From the NCBI RefSeq assembly GCF_030272615.1, contig NW_026729346.1, positions 42,501-65,000 on the forward strand: a DNA stretch of 22,500 nucleotides. The letters are read 5' to 3'. Positions 17,350 through 22,500 of the stretch are shown here, in pieces. This DNA is from Cryptomeria japonica (taxonomy: Eukaryota > Streptophyta > Pinopsida > Cupressales > Cupressaceae). A model generated the notes under the pieces. It did not search any database and was not told the origin of the DNA. It worked only from the letters and a program-made list of their open reading frames with translations. Numbering within the stretch: position 1 is the first letter of the stretch; every line of letters starts with the position of its first letter. The translations under genes were made by a program, and so were the position numbers.

Positions 17350-17378
17350 GAATCGGACAAATAACTTATATAGGGGAG
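17350..17378 (+). promoter_or_regulatory. Pol I promoter-like cassette 13, probable gene promoter
   Basis: TATATA at 17367-17372, the right-most and most 18S-proximal copy found. GGGGAG (17373-17378) faces CTCCCC (17396-17401). The upstream block is the most diverged of the set (GGAATCTGGGACCGTTG, about 66 bp before TATATA). Being last before the 188-bp 5'ETS array, it is the best candidate for the pre-rRNA start, which would make the 5'ETS longer than 5.1 kb. Cassettes 11 and 12 remain alternatives. Confidence 0.75.
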
Positions 17379-17480
17379 GTGTTGACTGGAGCATTCTCCC
17401 CCGTGCCCCTCTAACTCGACCAATGCTGGCGCTCGAACGGTGGTAGCGCTCGGATTTTCATTGAGCGCCAGCATTGGTCG

Positions 17481-17731
17481 ATTTAGAGGGGCATGCGAGA
17501 TTCCCGAATGCTATGCGAGGGCTCTAACGGAAATGTCTATTGGTTTCGGTATGGATGCAATTGCGAGTGGTTCGGCAAAGGTAGTCGTTCCGATGCGTCC
17601 ATGTCGTGGCCAAATCGATAATTCGATTTGAGCCCTCGTATAGCATTTGGGTCTCTCGATGTGATTCCGCATTCCAGTCCCTTTGGGCACTGCTTGAGCC
17701 GCATCCCAGGGGGTTCCCTTCCCAATAATCT
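17481..17731. other. 5'ETS leader before the 188-bp array
   Basis: Downstream of the last Pol I cassette and apparently transcribed spacer. It contains an inverted segment: AGCGCTCGG and TTGAGCGCCAGCATTGGTCG near 17446-17480 mirror CGACCAATGCTGGCGCTC at about 17418-17435, giving an 18-bp near-perfect hairpin arm. Diverged relatives of the 188-bp unit are visible (GAATGCTATGCGAGGGCTCT; GGTAGTCGTTCCGATGCGTCC). No gene seen. Confidence 0.55.
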
Positions 17732-20700
17732 GCCTCGCAACCCGATTGCTATGCGGTGAGGCTCCTCGGCCGCCTCGGAACTATCTGTGTATCAGACGCA
17801 TCGCGGGATAAGGGGTTGGCAACGGTAGTCGCCCCAAGCGCGTCCGATGCTTGGACCATTCCGAGGCGGCCCTGAAGCCTCTTCCGTCTAGCCGTTGGGT
17901 CCTTCTCGCCGCATCCCTCGCCTCGCACCCCGATTGCTATGCGGTGAGGCTCCTCGGCCGCCTCGGAACTATCTGTGTATCGGACGCGTCGCGGGATAAG
18001 GGGTTGTCACTGGTAGTCGCCCCAAGCGCGTCCGATGCTTGGACCATTCCGAGGCGGCCCTGAAGCCTCTTCCGTCTAGCCGTTGGGTCCTTCTCGCCGC
18101 ATCCCTCGCCTCGCACCCCGATTGCTATGCGGTGAGGCTCCTCGGCCGCCTCGGAACTATCTGTGTATCGGACGCGTCGCGGGATAAGGGGTTGTCATTG
18201 GTAGTCGCCCCAAGCGCGTCCGATGCTTGGACCATTCCGAGGCGGCCCTGAAGCCTCTTCCGTCTAGCCGTTGGGTCCTTCTCGCCGCATCCCTCGCCTC
18301 GCACCCCGATTGCTATGCGGTGAGGCTCCTCGGCCGCCTCGGAACTATCTGTGTATCGGACGCGTCGCGGGATAAGGGGTTGTCACTGGTAGTCGCCCCA
18401 AGCGCGTCCGATGCTTGGACCATTCCGAGGCGGCCCTGAAGCCTCTTCCGTCTAGCCGTTGGGTCCTTCTCGCCGCATCCCTCGCCTCGCACCCCGATTG
18501 CTATGCGGTGAGGCTCCTCGGCCGCCTCGGAACTATCTGTGTATCGGACGCGTCGCGGGATAAGGGGTTGTCACTGGTAGTCGCCCCAAGCGCGTTCGAT
18601 GCTTGGACCATTCCGAGGCGGCCCTGAAGCCTCTTCCGTCTAGCCGTTGGGTCCTTCTCGCCGCATCCCTCGCCTCGCACCCCGATTGCTATGCGGTGAG
18701 GCTCCTCGGCCGCCTTGGAACTATCTGTGTATTGGACGCGTCGCGGGATAAGGGGTTGTCACTGGTAGTCGCCCCAAGCGCGTCCGATGCTTGGACCATT
18801 CCGAGGCGGACCCGAAGCCTCTTCCGTCTAGCCGTTGGGTCCTTCTCGCCGCATCCTTCGCCTCGCACCCCGATTGCTATGCGGTGAGGCTCCTCGGCCG
18901 CCTCGGAACTATCTGTGTATCGGACGCGTCGCGGGATAAGGGGTTGTCACTGGTAGTCGCCCCAAGCGCGTCCGATGCTTGGACCATTCCGAGGCGGACC
19001 CGAAGCCTCTTCCGTCTAGCCGTTGGGTCCTTCTCGCCGCATCCCTCGCCTCGCACCCCGATTGCTATGCGGTGAGGCTCCTCGGCCGCCTTGGAACTAT
19101 CTGTGTATCGGACGCGTCGCGGGATAAGGGGTTGTCACTGGTAGTCGCCCCAAGCGCGTCCGATGCTTGGACCATTCCGAGGCGGACCCGAAGCCTCTTC
19201 CGTCTAGCCGTTGGGTCCTTCTCGCCGCATCCCTCGCCTCGCACCCCGATTGCTATGCGGTGAGGCTCCTCGGCCGCCTTGGAACTATCTGTGTATCGGA
19301 CGCGTCGCGGGATAAGGGGTTGTCACTGGTAGTCGCCCCAAGCGCGTCCGATGCTTGGACCATTCCGAGGCGGACCCGAAGCCTCTTCCGTCTAGCCGTT
19401 GGGTCCTTCTCGCCGCATCCCTCGCCTCGCACCCCGATTGCTATGCGGTGAGGCTCCTCGGCCGCCTTGGAACTATCTGTGTATCGGACGCGTCGCGGGA
19501 TAAGGGGTTGTCACTGGTAGTCACCCCAAGCGCGTCCGATGCTTGGACCATTCCGAGGCGGCCCCGAAGCCTCTTCCGTCTAGCCGTTGGGTCCTTCTCG
19601 CCGCATCCCTCGCCTCGCACCCCGATTGCTATGCGGTGAGGCTCCTCGGCCGCCTTGGAACTATCTGTGTATCGGACGCGTCGCGGGATAAGGGGTTGTC
19701 ACTGGTAGTCGCCCCAAGCGCGTCCGATGCTTGGACCATTCCGAGGCGGCCCCGAAGCCTCTTCCGTGTAGCCGTTGGGTCCTTCTCGCCGCATCCCTCG
19801 CCTCGCACCCCGATTGCTATGCGGTGAGGCTCCTCGGCCGCCTTGGAACTATCTGTGTATCGGACGCGTCGCGGGATAAGGGGTTGTCACTGGTAGTCGC
19901 CCCAAGCGCGTCCGATGCTTGGACCATTCCGAGGCGGACCTGAAGCCTCTTCCCTCTAGCCGTTGGGGCTTTCTCGCCGCATCCCTCGCCTCGCACCCTG
20001 ATTGCTATGCTGTGAGGCTCCTCGGCCGCCTTGGAACTATCTGTGTATCGGACGCATCGCGGGATAAGGGGTTGGCAGTGGTAGTCGCCCCAAGCGCATC
20101 CGATGCTTGGACCATTCCGAGGCGGCCCTGCAGCCTCTTCCGTCTAGCCGTTGGGGCCATCTCGCCGCATCCCCCACCTCGCACCACGATTGCTATGCGG
20201 TGAGGCTCCTTGGCCGCCTCGGAACTATCTGTGTATCGGACGCATCGCGGGATAAGGGGTTGTCACTGGTAGTCGCCCCAAGCGCGTCCGATGCTTGGAC
20301 TATTCCGAGGCGGCCCTGCAGCCTCTTCCGTCTAGCCGTTGGGGCCATCTCGCTGCATCCCCCACCTCCTCGGCCGCCTCGGAACTATCTGTGTATCGGA
20401 CGCATCGCGGGATAAGGGGTTGGCAGTGGTAGTCGCCCCAAGCGCGTCCGATGCTTGGACTATTCCGAGGCAGCCCTGCAGCCTCTTCCGTCTAGCCTTT
20501 GGGGCCATCTCGCCGCATCCCTCGCCTCGCACCCCGATTGCTATGCGGTGAGGCTCCTCGGCCGCCTGGGAACTATCTTCGTATCGGACGCATCGCGGGA
20601 TAAGGGGTTGTCACTGGTAGTCGCCCCAAGCGCGTCCGATGCTTGGACTATTCCGAGGCGGCCCTGTGGCCTCTTCCGTCTAGCCGTTGGGGCCATCTCG

Positions 20701-21712
20701 CCGCATCCCCCACCTCGCACCCCGATTGCTATGCGGTGAGGCTCTTCGGCCGCCTTGGAACTATCTTCGTATCGGACGCATCGCGGGATAAGGGGTTGTC
20801 ACTGGTAGTGGCCCCAAGCGCGTCCGATGCTTGGACTATTCCGAGGCGGCCCTGCAGCCTCTTCCGTCTAGCCGTTGGGGCCATCTCGCCGCATCCCCCA
20901 CCTCGCACCCCGATTGCTATGCGGTGAGGCTCCTCGGCCGCCTTGGAACTATCTTCGTATCGGACGCATCGCGGGATAAGGGGTTGTCACTGGTAGTCGC
21001 CCCAAGCGCGTCCGATGCTTGGACTATTCCGACGCGGCCCTGTGGCCTCTTCCGTCTAGCCGTTGGGGCCATCTCGCCGCATCCCCCACCTCGCACCCCG
21101 ATTGCTATGCGGTGAGGCTCCTCGGCCGCCTTGGAACCATCTTCGTATCGGACGCATCGCGGGATAGGGGGCTGTCACTGGTAGTCGCCCCAAGCGTGTC
21201 CGATGCTTGGACCATTCCTAGGCGGCCCTGAAGCCTCTTCCGTCTAGCCGTTGGGGCCTTCCCGCCCCATCCCTCGCCTCGCACCCCCGATTGCTATGCG
21301 GTGAGGCTCCTCGGCCGCCTTGGAACCATCTGTGTATCGGACGCATCGCGGGATAAGGGGTTGGCACTGGCAGTCGCCCCAAGCGCGTCCGATGCTTGGA
21401 CCATTCCGAGGTGGCCCTGAAGCCTCTTCCGTCTAGCCGTTGGGGCCTTCCCGCCCCATCCCTCGCCTCGCACCCCGATTGATATGCGGTGAGGCTCCTC
21501 GGCCGCCTTGGAACTATCTGTGTATCGGACGCATCGCGGGATAAGGGGTTGGCACTGGTAGTCGTCCCAATCGCATCCGATGCTTGGACCATTCCGAGGC
21601 GGCCCTGCAGCCTCTTCCGTTTAGCCGTCGGGGCCTTCCCGCCGCATCCCTCGCCTCGCATCCCGATTCCTATGCGGTGAGTCTTCTCGGCCGCCGCGGA
21701 ACTATACCTGTT
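17732..21712 (+). repeat. 188-bp tandem repeat array, about 21 units
   Basis: The landmark TTGGACCATT (or TTGGACTATT) occurs at 17851 and then every 188 bp to 20295; next at 20455 (a unit short by 28 bp), every 188 bp to 21207, then 21396 and 21584. Each unit contains GCCTCTTCCGTCTAGCC, CCCGATTGCTATGCGGTG, GGCCGCCTCGG, ATCGGACGCG, GGGATAAGGGGTTG and CGCGTCCGAT. It lies 360 bp after the last Pol I cassette, so it is probably in the 5'ETS. Short open frames of 70-94 codons recur in each unit only because the unit repeats. They use TTG as first codon, have no ribosome-binding or splice context, and are not called. Confidence 0.96.
20368..20371 (+). other. 28-bp deletion junction inside the 188-bp array
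   Basis: In the unit between 20295 and 20455, CCCCCACCT joins directly to CCTCGGCCGCC. The 28 bp normally between them, including GATTGCTATGCGG, are missing. This is the only unit in the array so shortened. Confidence 0.8.
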
Positions 21713-22500
21713 ATTGCTACTGCATCCTTCGGCTGGTAACCTCCTCTGCCGCCTTGGAACGTTCTCTTTGTCGGACGCGTCGCGGGATAAGGGGTTGGCA
21801 CTGGTAGTCGCCCCAAGCGCGCCCGATGCATAGACCGCTCCGAGTCGACCTTGCTTTCAGCCTCTCACATGCATAGACCTCTCTGAGTCGACCCTGCAGC
21901 CTCTCACGTTTAGCCTTTGGAATCTCGCCTCACAACATGATTGCTATCCTTGATGCATCCCTTGCCTCGAGCCCTGATTGCTTTCTTGGCTGCATCCCTC
22001 CTCTCCTCACAGCCCGGTTGTCATCACTGCTTCATCCGTCGCTTCATGCATTCTGGCTGCTGGGCCCTTCCCACCGCACACCTCGATTGCTATCTCTTCT
22101 GCATCACACACCCCGATTGCTATCTCTGCTACATCCCTCGGCTCTCACTTCTGCATCCTTCGCCTCACACCTCGATTGCTATCAATGCTGCATCCGTAAC
22201 CTCACACCCCGATTGCTATGCGGGGAGGCTCCTTGGCCGCCTTGGAAATTTCTGTGTGTCGGACGCACCGCGGGATAAGGGGTTGGCACTGGTAGTCGCC
22301 CCAAGTGCGCCCGATTCTTAGACCGCTTCGAGGTGACCTCGTAGCCTCTTTCGTCCAGGCTTCCTGCCTTCAACGCCCTTTTTACACCTCGATTGCTATG
22401 CGCGGGCTCGTTGGCGTCTATCACCTCTCTGCGAAGAGTGGCACGATGATTGTTGGGGTAAATCGTAGCAGTCCGATCTCTGGCCTTGGGCCATTGTGAG
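21713..22500 (+). repeat. Degenerate 5'ETS repeats, window end
   Basis: Two diverged fragments of the 188-bp unit (about 21740-21850 and 22205-22345) keep GGATAAGGGGTTGGCACTGG and TAGTCGCCCCAAG. Between them, short imperfect repeats of GATTGCTATC followed by TGCATCC occur at 21939, 21976 (GATTGCTTTC), 22085, 22115 and 22174, with GATTGCTATGC again at 22211 and 22389. No 18S start (TACCTGGTTGATCC) is seen before 22500. No coding gene is supportable. Confidence 0.75.

Larger units (their letters stand above)
16331..17480 (+). repeat. Three diverged promoter units before the 188-bp array
   Basis: Three copies of a 441-490-bp unit, each with an upstream block, Pol I core (TATATA at 16436, 16877, 17367), CCCGTGCCC or CCGTGCCCCTCTA, a TCGACCNATGNTGG(T/C)GCT stretch, and downstream text with TGCTATGC and GG(T/C)AGTCG-type motifs. 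The third copy changes after about 17480 into a shorter tail. The sequence between promoters resembles the later 188-bp repeat (GGCANTGGTAGTCG; TGCTATGCG). Confidence 0.8.

Noticed and set aside
17851-21231. Repeated 70-94 codon frame beginning DHSEA in each 188-bp unit
   Set aside because: Recurs only because the DNA repeats. The first codon is TTG, and the inverted-repeat arms explain the conservation better than a peptide does.
22201-22500. Beginning of the 18S rRNA gene at the right edge
   Set aside because: No TACCTGGTTGATCC or other 18S sequence is present; the edge still shows 5'ETS-like repeats.

Overview
The window reads as a very long nuclear ribosomal DNA intergenic spacer (IGS) from a land plant. 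I find no supportable protein-coding gene. The two anchors are (1) two identical 118-bp plant 5S rRNA genes on the minus strand (2501-2618 and 10437-10554) and (2) thirteen plus-strand copies of a plant RNA polymerase I start-site motif (TATATAGGGG) between 13265 and 17372. 5S genes inside the 35S rDNA spacer (the 'linked' or L-type arrangement) are known from bryophytes, ferns, Ginkgo, some other gymnosperms and a few angiosperms such as Artemisia. The 5S sequence and the spacer length (over 22.5 kb, with neither 26S nor 18S reached) suggest a gymnosperm, but the species cannot be fixed from this window.

Layout, left to right, in the direction of Pol I transcription inferred from the promoters. 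1-11809: GC-rich, CpG-rich composite repeats built from the palindrome GGTGCGCACC and its variants, interrupted by an AT-rich element present 14 times. This block carries a nested duplication. A 3.87-kb segment with one 5S gene (1-3873) recurs at 7864-11809, and between them lies a 2.1-2.3-kb tandem duplication (4086-6171 and 6172-8507). 11285-12995: a CACCC-type degenerate satellite, also present in shorter form at 3349-3873. 13000-17480: the Pol I promoter region, in three groups: six cassettes mostly 157 bp apart, four cassettes exactly 311 bp apart, and three diverged cassettes 441-490 bp apart. A 52-bp satellite (14250-14850) separates the first two groups. 17732-21712: about 21 tandem copies of a 188-bp repeat, which by position lies in the 5' external transcribed spacer (5'ETS). 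21713-22500: degenerate relatives of that repeat.

How the parts fit: Pol I would start at one or more of the 13 cassettes and read rightward through the 188-bp array towards an 18S gene beyond the window. Pol III would read the 5S genes leftward, against that direction. The most interesting signals are the antisense duplicated 5S genes, the promoter multiplication, a hairpin kept at the inferred transcript start of nearly every cassette, and the two inverted repeats in each 188-bp unit. The many long open frames are by-products of stop-poor, GC-rich repeats.
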